From assembly GCA_022827225.1 (NCBI GenBank), contig JAJDTJ010000119.1, positions 1 to 35,136 on the forward strand: a stretch of DNA of 35,136 bases. The letters are read 5' to 3'. The position numbers and the translations under genes are program-made. Of this stretch, positions 17,570-26,289 are shown piece by piece. Source of the stretch: Candidatus Poribacteria bacterium (GTDB lineage: Bacteria > Poribacteria > WGA-4E > WGA-3G). Each line of letters begins with the position of its first letter. The first letter of the stretch is position 1. Below the pieces are notes generated by a model. It did not search any database. It was not told the origin of the DNA and saw only the letters and a list, made by a program, of their open reading frames with translations.

Positions 17570-19189
17570 CTAAATGGTTGAAGGGAGTTCCTGCATCACC
17601 GGGATCACGTAACTCCGAATTTTCACGCCCTCAACTGTTTCGGTCTCCAGGCGCGGTTCTGGCTCTACCCGATGATCAAATACGACATAATATCCTTCTC
17701 GCACACCCTCCAATTTAAGATAGGCGGCGAGTTGCTTTTTACCTGCTTGATAGCAGCTGGCACCTCTCCAAACTTTCGTTTCGACAATATATTTTCGCTG
17801 CTTGTGGGTAATGATGAGGTCCATCCGCCCGCGCCCGGTTTGCACCTCGATGTGCATCACACCGCCGACGAGCTTAACAAACTGATCAAGATAGGCAAGC
17901 AGGAGGTGTCTGCCCACGGACTCTCGTGGCGTATCTGGTACCTGCAGAATCCGGAAACCTGCCCGCCCGATGAAGTCCCGGAAATTATCAAGGAGTGATA
18001 CGAGATCAATGTGTCCAGTAGGTGTGAGGTAATCGCCGAAGCCCGCGTCAGTGTCTGCCGGGAGGTAGTGGTGCTCTAACCCATTTATCAGCGGTTTGAA
18101 TGTCTGTAGAATGCAATAGAGATAAATCGGGTTTAGGATTTCACATAGACCGTCAGCCCCTTTAGCAATTACTCCGTACGTAAAGAGTTCACTAATAAGT
18201 TCATTTCGGAGGTTAAAGTTCACACTCTCTTCAGCGGCTGTGATCCTCATGAGCAGCATCTCAAATCGGCGATCTCTGCGAATATTAGTAGTCAGGTGTG
18301 TAAGATTAGTATTGTCTTCTTCAAGGAGTTGCGCGTGTGCCTTTGAAAAATGTGCCATCGTGAAGGTTTCTGTTTTCGGAATGTCCAACTCCTCGGTAAG
18401 TATCTGTCCAAATCGATTCACGAGGAAAGGTTGACCAGCAGTCTGTTTGTGAATAGACGCAATGACTTCTGGAGCGAAGGTTTGTCCCACCTCATTTGTA
18501 TACTGTTGGAAGAGTTCTTGTATCTGTTCAAGCGTGAAGTTCGGCAATTTGAATTCATCTTGGATATTGAACGGAGAGACGGACCGGTCGTAGTCGAGCT
18601 GCGCGATGCTTTTGACCCCCACAATGCCGACGCTGTAGGGACATTGCATCTCCTGAGAGAGATAAATCTGGCGGAGTGAATATAGAAAATTGCTGATGAC
18701 TGTTCTTGGAATGCCATCAAACTCGTCAATGAGCAGCACAACCCTTTTGAAAGCCGGAACTTCTTTGTGCGAATCACTGTCCAAGAGACTTGCGAGCTGG
18801 TTAAAAAACAGCAGCATCGAAAAATCATCGTTTAGGGTTGTATTCGCCAAAAATTGCGTTAGTGCCTCAGAAGGCGCGCCACCGCGTTTTTCAAAAATGC
18901 TCTCAATTTGCATGCAAATCATTTGGTAAAACCGATGATAAAAAACGGCTGACGTAGCACCGCGCATTATTTGGAAATCCAACAGGATAGGAAAATAGGT
19001 GGGATCCTCAGCCGTGAGCGTATTAAGTGCTAACCGGAAAAAGGTCGTTTTTCCGGTCTGACGTGGTGCGAACAGCACAATGTATCTGCCTGCTTTGACA
19101 CGGTTGATGAAATCAGCAACCTCCGTAGTGCGCGGAACAATATAATGCTGCTCAGGACGCACATATCCGTAGGTACCAAAACTTCTCAT
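17570..19189 (-). CDS. AAA-like ATPase fused to PD-(D/E)XK nuclease-like domain
   Basis: The 539-residue protein begins with an AAA-like NTPase domain: Walker A APRQTGKTT (41-49) and Walker B VLLIDEFDG (151-159). The C-terminal portion carries a PD-(D/E)XK-type core, RMDLII with D457 and VETK with E470 and K472, as in the large family of predicted ATPases with nuclease-like tails. The ATG at 19189 has AGGAGG four bases upstream; an upstream in-frame ATG at 19279 would add 30 residues lacking the family start. Such proteins are abundant in Bacteroidetes-like and uncultured genomes, often in multiple copies; their role (defence, mobile element or other) is not established. It converges with the restriction-modification pair, 18 bases apart. 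Confidence 0.85.
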   Translation of the reverse strand: MRSFGTYGYVRPEQHYIVPRTTEVADFINRVKAGRYIVLFAPRQTGKTTFFRLALNTLTAEDPTYFPILLDFQIMRGATSAVFYHRFYQMICMQIESIFEKRGGAPSEALTQFLANTTLNDDFSMLLFFNQLASLLDSDSHKEVPAFKRVVLLIDEFDGIPRTVISNFLYSLRQIYLSQEMQCPYSVGIVGVKSIAQLDYDRSVSPFNIQDEFKLPNFTLEQIQELFQQYTNEVGQTFAPEVIASIHKQTAGQPFLVNRFGQILTEELDIPKTETFTMAHFSKAHAQLLEEDNTNLTHLTTNIRRDRRFEMLLMRITAAEESVNFNLRNELISELFTYGVIAKGADGLCEILNPIYLYCILQTFKPLINGLEHHYLPADTDAGFGDYLTPTGHIDLVSLLDNFRDFIGRAGFRILQVPDTPRESVGRHLLLAYLDQFVKLVGGVMHIEVQTGRGRMDLIITHKQRKYIVETKVWRGASCYQAGKKQLAAYLKLEGVREGYYVVFDHRVEPEPRLETETVEGVKIRSYVIPVMQELPSTI

Positions 19190-19213
19190 TTCGCCTCCTG
19201 CAAGACGTGAGAT

Positions 19214-19222
19214 ATTATAGCA
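19214..19222 (-). promoter_or_regulatory. Extended -10 promoter of the AAA ATPase gene
   Basis: On the minus strand TGC directly precedes a perfect TATAAT (19219-19214), about 25 bases before the ATG at 19189. The -35 position would fall in the repeat end at 19237-19246 and is poor. Confidence 0.5.
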
Positions 19223-19236
19223 AATTCTGAAAAAAC

Positions 19237-19250
19237 AGGACTTACGCAAT
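19237..19250. repeat. Solitary copy of the MITE end sequence
   Basis: AGGACTTACGCAAT matches the outer end of the element at 14499-14619 and extends the match with the same CAA/CAATT context. No second inverted copy is found nearby, so it may be a remnant or a footprint. Confidence 0.45.
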
Positions 19251-19291
19251 TTTGAATGGAGCGGATGTGGCCATGTCACGCATAAGGTAAA

Positions 19292-20110
19292 TCAATATCG
19301 CCGTTTCCAATGCCAACTGTCGCTTCCTGAGATGAGGGGACGGATGTCTTCCGGCAGTGTCTCAATAAACTCAGGACTCACCTCGTTGCCGGGCCATTCG
19401 CGCACCATCGGCGGAGTATAGCCAGAAATAAGGATGACGCGCTCTTTGTCGCTACGGATGGCAGTCGTACTGTGGATCAACGCCTCAGCAAAAAGCAGTA
19501 CAGAACCCGCGGATGCTTCTACTTGGTAGACGAGTTTGTCATCAGAGAGTGCCGCTTCAATCATTTCGCTCTGATTCCACGTCAGGCGGTGGCTGCCCGG
19601 TATGACGCACGTCCCACCATCATCGGGACCGACATCGGTAAGATACGCAAGCGTCTTGACAAAGATGCAGTGGAACTTGTTCTGTTCTATGTAGGTGCCC
19701 CACCCGTGTTGCGTCCCACGATGGAAACCGGTTGGGTTATAGCGGCGTTTGTGGAGTTTGTCTAACTCAGCCTCTGGATTACGACTATTAATGATCGCTT
19801 CGGTTTCCTCAAGACGTACTGCACCACCGACGACTTCTTCAACTAATGGCACGAGTTTTGGATGTGCGGCATATTCCAATAACGCTGAGTCATATTCAAC
19901 AAGATTGCCGAAAAGTACATGGTGTTCGCTCCGTCCACGAGCATAGACGGGTTTGGCATCCAAGTTCTCATCGGCTTTCATTCTGTAGAGCGCGCCCCTC
20001 ATGCGTTCAATTTCATCGTCATTCAGGACGTTCTCTAATAGGACAAAACCGTAGATATCGAAATGGAGTCGCTGTGCTGCTGTGAGACCAACCGTTTCAC
20101 TATTTTTCAT
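19292..20110 (-). CDS. Phytanoyl-CoA dioxygenase (PhyH)-like protein
   Basis: The 272-residue product has the PhyH-type Fe(II)/2-oxoglutarate oxygenase fold: a long N-terminal helical region, then FHRGTQHGWG (129-138), AYLTDVGPDDGGTCVIPGSH (155-174) and a distal ALIHST (H213) followed by arginines that usually bind 2-oxoglutarate. The usual HxD iron motif reads H130-R-G132, so the aspartate ligand is not obvious. I recall large HxG/HRG-type PhyH subfamilies in uncultured marine bacteria, so this is probably a real subgroup. The ATG at 20110 follows GGAGG at six bases. It lies in a minus-strand run with a secreted protein and PPK2. Substrate unknown. Confidence 0.85.
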   Translation of the reverse strand: MKNSETVGLTAAQRLHFDIYGFVLLENVLNDDEIERMRGALYRMKADENLDAKPVYARGRSEHHVLFGNLVEYDSALLEYAAHPKLVPLVEEVVGGAVRLEETEAIINSRNPEAELDKLHKRRYNPTGFHRGTQHGWGTYIEQNKFHCIFVKTLAYLTDVGPDDGGTCVIPGSHRLTWNQSEMIEAALSDDKLVYQVEASAGSVLLFAEALIHSTTAIRSDKERVILISGYTPPMVREWPGNEVSPEFIETLPEDIRPLISGSDSWHWKRRY

Positions 20111-20138
20111 CCTCCACCTCCAGATTTACAGACTGCTT

Positions 20139-20888
20139 CTATAATCCACGCTTAACTCGTCCCCAGAAAGTAGTGAGTTTTCCGGTCGGGTCAACAGCGA
20201 GATCGAGTGCCTCTTCTCCTTCATACACGAGCATATCGTCCACATAACCGTTTGTTACCTGTCCCCATACATAGAAAGCGACCCATTTAGCGACGGGACC
20301 GAGTGCTGGATTCCGAAAGGGGAGTCCTTTTTCCGGCTTGGCACCCAAGGCATCGTCTCTGTCATCGCCTACGTAAAAATCAAATTCGCTTTTGCCGACA
20401 TCAGCGACGATACGGACGTATTTCCATGTGTCGGTTTCAAAATCACCAATAAGTTGCCATGCACCACCGTCGTAAAGCCGGACAACGCCAGCATCCCAAT
20501 TGATGTAGGTGCAACCATTGTTTTCGCCAAAACCATCAGCGGTGGCGACTTTGAAATTGAAAGACCTCCCACCGCCTTCAATATACACCCAAAATTCAAC
20601 CGAAATAATGGGGTTTTCAGTTTCTATGGGGATACCGAGTCCGTCTCCATCCGCACCCCCTAAGATAGCAAGTGCTTTTTTATCGGTTTTGACGGTGTCA
20701 CCAGAAATTTCAAAATTGCCGCCTATTACCTCCCAATCTTTCGGCGGGTTACCGGTGGCGAATTCCTCAAATCCTGTTCGTACGAACACTTTTTGTGCGT
20801 CTGTAATTCCCACGAAAACAAAGGTTAAAGCAACAGCAAGCGTTAAGAGAACATATTGGCAAAAAGTGCCCTTTTTATTTTTACGCAT
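20139..20888 (-). CDS. Secreted beta-rich protein, probably a LamG-like jelly roll
   Basis: The 249-residue product has a clear signal peptide (basic MRKNKKG, hydrophobic stretch, cleavage near DAQK at about residue 32). The mature part reads like a concanavalin-like sandwich: GFEEFATGNPPKDWEV at the beginning, EFWVYIEGGGRSFNFKV, TWKYVRIVADVGKSEFDFYV and a C-terminal VDDMLVYEGEE strand. This pattern is typical of LamG/DUF1080-like domains, which bind carbohydrate or act as structural modules. The ATG at 20888 is supported by GGAGGG seven bases upstream. The C-terminus (LTTFWGRVKRGL) resembles the tail of the LamG protein at 30923-31747. It is exported; partner or ligand unknown. Confidence 0.75.
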   Translation of the reverse strand: MRKNKKGTFCQYVLLTLAVALTFVFVGITDAQKVFVRTGFEEFATGNPPKDWEVIGGNFEISGDTVKTDKKALAILGGADGDGLGIPIETENPIISVEFWVYIEGGGRSFNFKVATADGFGENNGCTYINWDAGVVRLYDGGAWQLIGDFETDTWKYVRIVADVGKSEFDFYVGDDRDDALGAKPEKGLPFRNPALGPVAKWVAFYVWGQVTNGYVDDMLVYEGEEALDLAVDPTGKLTTFWGRVKRGL

Positions 20889-20910
20889 CTCTATCCCTCC
20901 ATTTAGATTT

Positions 20911-21723
20911 TCAATCCTCAATCTTGAGTTTGGTAACATCAATCTTAGGTTCAGGGTACTTCATGTCCAGTTTCTCAAGCGTCTCCACGATACACTCTGT
21001 GATAACGAGGTTCCGATACCACTTTTTATTTGCTGGAATTATATGCCAAGGTGCCCAGTCGGTGCTACACTTTTCGAGCATCACTTCGTACGCCTGCATA
21101 TAATCATCCCAATAAGCGCGTTCACGAATATCGGATGCCTCAACCTTCCAATGTTTTGTTGGATCGTTAATCCGAGACTCAAGACGCTCTTTCTGTTCAT
21201 CCTTTGAGATGTGAAGGTAAAACTTCAGGACAACTGTCCCATTCTCAACGAGCATCCTCTCAAAGTCGTTGATCTGCTGATAGCGTTGAGACCAGACCTG
21301 CTCTGGCACGAGGTTATGCACGCGAACGACGAGGACATCTTCATAATGCGAACGGTTAAAGATGCCGATTTTTCCCTTGGATGGAACGGCTTTGTGAGCT
21401 CTCCATAAAAAGTCCCGGGAGAGTTCATCTGCAGTCGGGACTTTGAAACTGAAGACATCGCATCCTTGGACATTGACGCCCTCCATCACACGCCGAATAG
21501 TGCCATCCTTACCGCATGTATCCATACCTTGTAGGATAATAAGAAGGCCATGTTGGCTTTCAGCATAAAGCAGCCCCTGAAGTTCGAGCAGCTGCTTATG
21601 CAGTTTTTTGAGGCGTTTTTTCGTTTGACCTTTCTTCTCGTAAACACCGGTATACTCCGGCGGGTAATCGTCCAAATTGACCAATTCACCAGGCGTAATA
21701 ATATTCTTAGCCTTAAATTCCAT
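20911..21723 (-). CDS. ppk2: Polyphosphate kinase 2 family protein
   Basis: The 270-residue protein is a PPK2-type nucleotide phosphotransferase, which uses polyphosphate to phosphorylate nucleoside mono- or diphosphates in the cytoplasm. Walker A-like GMDTCGKDGT is at residues 66-75, the lid/Walker B region FNRSHYEDVLVVRVH follows near 122-136, and WHIIPANKKWYRN lies near the C-terminus. Length and motifs fit a single-domain PPK2. The ATG at 21723 is preferred over the in-frame GTG one codon upstream; the ribosome binding site is weak (GGAAA). The stop lies 22 bases before the next gene on the same strand, so co-transcription is likely. Nucleotide preference cannot be read from sequence. Confidence 0.92.
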   Translation of the reverse strand: MEFKAKNIITPGELVNLDDYPPEYTGVYEKKGQTKKRLKKLHKQLLELQGLLYAESQHGLLIILQGMDTCGKDGTIRRVMEGVNVQGCDVFSFKVPTADELSRDFLWRAHKAVPSKGKIGIFNRSHYEDVLVVRVHNLVPEQVWSQRYQQINDFERMLVENGTVVLKFYLHISKDEQKERLESRINDPTKHWKVEASDIRERAYWDDYMQAYEVMLEKCSTDWAPWHIIPANKKWYRNLVITECIVETLEKLDMKYPEPKIDVTKLKIED

Positions 21724-21823
21724 CACAGATTTCCAATCCTTCGTGCTTCATAGGAAGCAGCTTCGTAGTAATATCTTATGCTGGTGAGGTTTGAAACGTC
21801 GCCAGCAACAGTGTGTTCTTGAA

Positions 21824-24800
21824 TTATTGCGACAAAGATTCATAATAGTTATCAACGAGTCGTCGATATTCAGGTGGGACATCTTCTTTGGCAACTTGGG
21901 TAAGCCGTTTCTTCTCCTGAAGCGTATTGAGTCGTTCCTCAAGAGCGGCTTCTAACTTTGTCAAGTCCCGAATAACAAATTCGTAGTGCGGGAACGGGTT
22001 AGATCGATTTCCGGGACGGTAATCCATGGTATCCAAGACATCGAGCCAGAGTTCGTTAATCTCACGCCCGGCTTCTCTACCCCCGGCGCGCGCCTGTTCT
22101 TGGTCTTCGGATTCGGCTTGCCCGGGTTGTTGGCCATCCTGTCCCTGTTGTTGTTGCTCCTCCTGCCGATCCTGCATGGCTTGCTGTGCCTGTTGCATGC
22201 GTTCCTGAATCTGCTGTTGCTGCTCAGCGAGTTGTTGCTGACGCTGTTGCTGTTCTTCCGCCTGCTCTTGCCCGTCCATCGCTTGAAGTTCGCGTTGGAT
22301 GTCCTCCATCTGCTCTCTGGATTGTTGAAGTTGTTGGAGTGCGGCTTCGAGCTGTTCCTCTTCGGTGCTTGCCATATTGGCTCGCGCCTGTTGCAGATCC
22401 CCTTGTACCTGTCTCAGCGTCTCTATTACATCTTGTTGGTTCAGATCAGCGGCACGGAAACTACGCCACTGTAGGGCGCGCTGCGCAGTTGACATATCTC
22501 CAGCGGTCTGTTCTTCAGTAAGCCGTCTTGCGGCATCAGCCACATTCTGAGCCGCTTCCGGATTCTCCTCACCGAGTTGCTCAGGGAGGTTTCTGAGTGT
22601 GCCCTCAAGAGCCTGAAGGTCGCGTTGTAACTCACGCTGCTCGTTGGCAAGCTCAGATGCCCTTCGCAAATCCTCGGGACGCATCTCTGATTGCAGAGAA
22701 CGGTTCCTGAGTTCTTGTGTCTCCTGTTGAACACCAGACTGATCTTCTATTAACTGCTGTGCCTGCTGTGTCGCCCTTTCAAGTGCCCCATCAGCAAATT
22801 CCGATGCGACTCGCTCCAACTGCTCGATCGCCTCTTCAAGCCTCTCCTCTGCTTTTTGACCCTTGGCGGCACTGAGTTGCGGTTCTTCCTGTTGCATGCT
22901 TTCTGAGGCTTGCTGCATCTGTTCACCTGCCTGCTGCATCGCCTGACCGGCTTGATCCAAGCGTTGCCCTTGAGTCCCCTGGGCATTCTGCTGCATCGTA
23001 CCGAGTTGCTGTGACATCTGCTGGGCCTGCTGCGACAGTTGTCCCTGCTGTTGACTATTCTGTTGCATCTCGTTCTGAGACGGTTGGCTTTCACGTCCCA
23101 TCTGCTGACTCTGTTGACTCAGCTGCTCTTGCTCTGCCAACATCTGACGTGCCTGATCCAACATCTCTTGCGTCTGCTCTTGCATTTCCGAATCGAGTTC
23201 GTTCTGTTGATCTTCAAGCTCGCTTTGCAGCTCCTCCATTTCGAGCTCAAGATTTTCAGCAAGTTGTGGATTATTGTTCCGCATCTGCGTCAAGACCTTG
23301 GGCAGCTCAAGACTCACTTTTATTAGGAGTTCTAATGCCTCTTGTTCTGCGGGTATAGCCTCATCAGGTTGAACAGCATTAAGGCTATCGGCTGCCTCAC
23401 GCATGCTGGCGATAGCGTCCTCCAGGTTCATCAGAATTTCTGGAGTGACCGCAGATTCACCTTGCATTGCCAAACTAAACTCATCAGCGAGCCTTTGCGT
23501 CTTATCGATTAGTTCGTTCTGCTTATTCGCCGTTGCCCTAACCGCACTGCGATATTCCTCGGTAATTGAAACAGGTTTCGTGTTAATGTGCTTTGCTGTT
23601 TCGCGAATAATCTGCTTCTGGTTGGCAACCATCTCCAAGGCTGGGTTCGATTCCTGTTGTTGTTCCTGTTCTCCTTCCTGAGCTTCCTCCTCTCGGAAAT
23701 TCTCATTAAAGGGACGGATCTCAATGAAGTAGATATCGCTACTGGCTTTGCCGGGCCCCGTGCGTGTGTTATTATCAACGGCGTGCGCATAGTAAGAGAT
23801 AATATCGCCCGGTTCAACGTCAAATTCTTCAAGATAGAACGTATAACTGCCATCGGCGACGCGGCGTTGGCGTGCATCAACAGGTGCCGGTTCTGGAGTG
23901 GTAGTTTCCATAACCAACTCCTGTAATTCGCCAGACCCGACGCGGTACATGAGTTTCAATTCGGCGATCCCGTAGTCGTCCGTTGCCTCAGCGATGACTT
24001 CCACTTCACCCAACTTTGTCGTTTTGATATCTCGTCCAGGTTCTTTGATGACAACTTCAGGAACTTCGTCTGGAATCGCTTTTACAGTGTATTCAATAGG
24101 TATCTCGTTATTGAAACCGTCAATACAGAACAATTGAACAGTATACGTTCCATCCTCAACAACATCAATAGTTGTTGTCAGCGTGCTTCCATCGGAGATA
24201 ACCATTTCGGTCGTGACAGGTTCGGCTGCCCCGGTCAACCTTTCCGTGAAAGACCGCTCCTTAACATCACGTCTCAGGGAGAATGTTGCGGTTTGAATGG
24301 CTTTGTTGGTTGTGAGTTTTAGTTCTGCTTGTGTTCCAACCACGGCTTGGATATCGCCCGTCCCTGTTTGAACGACCGGTTTGAGTTCTGTGTAGTCCGG
24401 GTAAGTATAAGCGACAGAAATTTCCGTCACCTTCGGCATCTCGAACACTTCAACAGTATAGCGTTCCGAGGTTGTCTCGTTTGCAACCACATAATATTCA
24501 ATATCCGCGTCAATGTTAAAAATCTCATAAGCGAACCCACGTTTATCGTCCGGGTTTTGTAACATGTTGATCTGTTGTTGCGTTGACTTGCCCTCAGGCG
24601 TAGTGGTCCCTTGTGCCTGCGTATTCTCGTAAGTTAAGACAACTTTATCAGCAGATTTTCCGGTGACGGTAACGTCAATCGGTAGGCTCTTACCGCGGAG
24701 GATGCGGGCATTCCCGGGTTCAACAGTTAATTTGGTCGTTAAAACCGGGTCGGTCTTCTCCCAAGGTACAAGGACGCGGAGGAGACTGGTATGGATTTCT

Positions 24801-25318
24801 GTGGGAAAAATGAGTGCGAGTACACAACAAGCGACAACCACCAAAGCAGCGATGCCAACCCGTTTACGGGTGCGGCTATGATCAATTGTCGCTTTAAAAT
24901 CTACATCCTTTACACGCTCGGTGGCATCCTCAAGCAGGCGTTGGAGCATGTGCGCTTCAATGGGGTCGGTCGACTCCCGATTTCCGAATTGGACAGCACT
25001 AACGAGTCTATCTTCGAGGTCGGGGTGGTTGCGTTCAACATTAAGTGCAATATCTCGGAGTGTCAGTGATGCTCGGAGCGGTTGTATGAGGTACCTGTAT
25101 AAGAGATAACCAATAGCACCAATGCCACCTATTAATAGAGCAATTCGGACAAAACCTGGGAGCGGCATCAACCAATCAACAATAGCCTCTCCCATAAATA
25201 AGGCAATCAAGCCTGTCAGGACAATAGCAAACCCTGCCCAGAAGATACTCCGTTTCCAGACGCGCCGCGCCTCTAAAATCTTCGCCTGTAATTCTGCGTA
25301 ACCTTCTCTCGTATTCAT
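21824..25318 (-). CDS. Large DUF4175-type membrane protein with Gln-rich coiled-coil region
   Basis: The 1164-residue protein begins with a short cytoplasmic region, two membrane helices (about residues 23-45 and 54-77), and a third near 150-170 (VGIAALVVVACCVLALIF). A long extracytoplasmic beta-rich, immunoglobulin-like region follows (about 190-540), then 500 residues extremely rich in Gln and Glu with heptad character (LEDQQNELDSEMQEQTQEM and similar) that should form a long coiled coil. The arrangement fits DUF4175-family proteins. The ATG at 25318 has GGAGGAAAACA upstream. It may be an envelope organiser; function is not established. It is co-directional with the Yip1-like gene upstream (52 bases), and a BatA-like VWA gene lies elsewhere in the window. 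Confidence 0.8.
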   Translation of the reverse strand: MNTREGYAELQAKILEARRVWKRSIFWAGFAIVLTGLIALFMGEAIVDWLMPLPGFVRIALLIGGIGAIGYLLYRYLIQPLRASLTLRDIALNVERNHPDLEDRLVSAVQFGNRESTDPIEAHMLQRLLEDATERVKDVDFKATIDHSRTRKRVGIAALVVVACCVLALIFPTEIHTSLLRVLVPWEKTDPVLTTKLTVEPGNARILRGKSLPIDVTVTGKSADKVVLTYENTQAQGTTTPEGKSTQQQINMLQNPDDKRGFAYEIFNIDADIEYYVVANETTSERYTVEVFEMPKVTEISVAYTYPDYTELKPVVQTGTGDIQAVVGTQAELKLTTNKAIQTATFSLRRDVKERSFTERLTGAAEPVTTEMVISDGSTLTTTIDVVEDGTYTVQLFCIDGFNNEIPIEYTVKAIPDEVPEVVIKEPGRDIKTTKLGEVEVIAEATDDYGIAELKLMYRVGSGELQELVMETTTPEPAPVDARQRRVADGSYTFYLEEFDVEPGDIISYYAHAVDNNTRTGPGKASSDIYFIEIRPFNENFREEEAQEGEQEQQQESNPALEMVANQKQIIRETAKHINTKPVSITEEYRSAVRATANKQNELIDKTQRLADEFSLAMQGESAVTPEILMNLEDAIASMREAADSLNAVQPDEAIPAEQEALELLIKVSLELPKVLTQMRNNNPQLAENLELEMEELQSELEDQQNELDSEMQEQTQEMLDQARQMLAEQEQLSQQSQQMGRESQPSQNEMQQNSQQQGQLSQQAQQMSQQLGTMQQNAQGTQGQRLDQAGQAMQQAGEQMQQASESMQQEEPQLSAAKGQKAEERLEEAIEQLERVASEFADGALERATQQAQQLIEDQSGVQQETQELRNRSLQSEMRPEDLRRASELANEQRELQRDLQALEGTLRNLPEQLGEENPEAAQNVADAARRLTEEQTAGDMSTAQRALQWRSFRAADLNQQDVIETLRQVQGDLQQARANMASTEEEQLEAALQQLQQSREQMEDIQRELQAMDGQEQAEEQQQRQQQLAEQQQQIQERMQQAQQAMQDRQEEQQQQGQDGQQPGQAESEDQEQARAGGREAGREINELWLDVLDTMDYRPGNRSNPFPHYEFVIRDLTKLEAALEERLNTLQEKKRLTQVAKEDVPPEYRRLVDNYYESLSQ

Positions 25319-25370
25319 TGTTTTCCTCCGATGCATAAGACTCTACCGACTCTTTTTCATCCACGTGCCT

Positions 25371-26057
25371 CTAAGAAGCAGATGAAACTTGGAATACAAC
25401 ATCAACGCCGACTCTTAATAGCCAAATGATTACTGCCGTAAAACATGCCTTTGTTTTACTCACTTCCACGAGCGTAGCAACCGCTACAGTTAGAACGAAA
25501 ATATTCCATATACCCAAAAGATCCATATAACTCAAAAACAGCAGAAGATGTTGATTTTCGACGAATGGCATCAACATGTGCATTCCAGGAACAATCCTTA
25601 TATCAACGACTGTCTTAATATCATCAACGCTCTTAAAAACTGGAAGGAAGGCAATATTGATAAAAAATACCAATGGATTAATTAAAATAGAGTGCCACCA
25701 AGCCGCGAAGAAGTGTTTAAATTTAAGTGCCTCATTTATCTTGAAAACTCGCGATACGACGGTGAATATAGTACTGAACACAACAGCACAGAGAACTCCA
25801 AGAATAATCCCACTCACCGCAACAAATACCATAGATGTTGCTCTGGTAGATCCAAACAGCTTAATATCGGCTAAACTACTTGCATACCGTGGGTTCAGGA
25901 ACTGTTGCGTAAAAGGATAAACCATCCATGCCAACCACACGACAAGGATAGAAAAAACAACGAATGCAACGCCCCATTTCGGAACGGATTTCAGGCGCGT
26001 AAACGTGGCTTTCGGGTTTGCAATGAGATCAATTAGATTTCGCCAACTCTCTCGCAT
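25371..26057 (-). CDS. Yip1-like integral membrane protein
   Basis: The 228-residue product has about five hydrophobic segments, starting with GVAFVVFSILVVWLAWMVY after an N-terminal RNLIDLIANPKATFTRLK, which is the hallmark beginning of Yip1-domain proteins (PxxxFxxl). The middle holds a charged loop KINEALKFKHFFAAWWH. The ATG at 26057 is chosen because this hallmark follows it directly, although the ribosome binding site is weak; the frame is open to 26108. It precedes the DUF4175 gene by 52 bases and is probably co-transcribed with it. The role of bacterial Yip1 proteins is poorly defined. Confidence 0.7.
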   Translation of the reverse strand: MRESWRNLIDLIANPKATFTRLKSVPKWGVAFVVFSILVVWLAWMVYPFTQQFLNPRYASSLADIKLFGSTRATSMVFVAVSGIILGVLCAVVFSTIFTVVSRVFKINEALKFKHFFAAWWHSILINPLVFFINIAFLPVFKSVDDIKTVVDIRIVPGMHMLMPFVENQHLLLFLSYMDLLGIWNIFVLTVAVATLVEVSKTKACFTAVIIWLLRVGVDVVFQVSSAS

Positions 26058-26289
26058 AACAATTATTCTTAAGCCACCAAAGCACCGGACTATAAGCACG
26101 CGAAGCATTCAACACGAAAAAACATAGAAAATTCCACACAAAATAGCAAAACACGCAGATCCGAATTGAGGAATTGTCCCTTTTTAGGACAAAGTCATTG
26201 AAATAGCGTTCGGGTCAACTCCCTAAGTCTAAAGGCATTCGGAAACTTTTGTCAAACAATATCAACTGTTGATTAAATAAAGACAGTGT

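Noticed and set aside
21986..22474. Leucine-rich plus-strand frames over the DUF4175 gene
   Set aside because: They are the mirror of CAG/CAA-rich codons of the coiled-coil region and lack start signals.
26174..26192. Hairpin TTGTCC/GGACAA as terminator
   Set aside because: Short stem with no U-tract on either strand after it and about 100 bases away from the nearest gene end.
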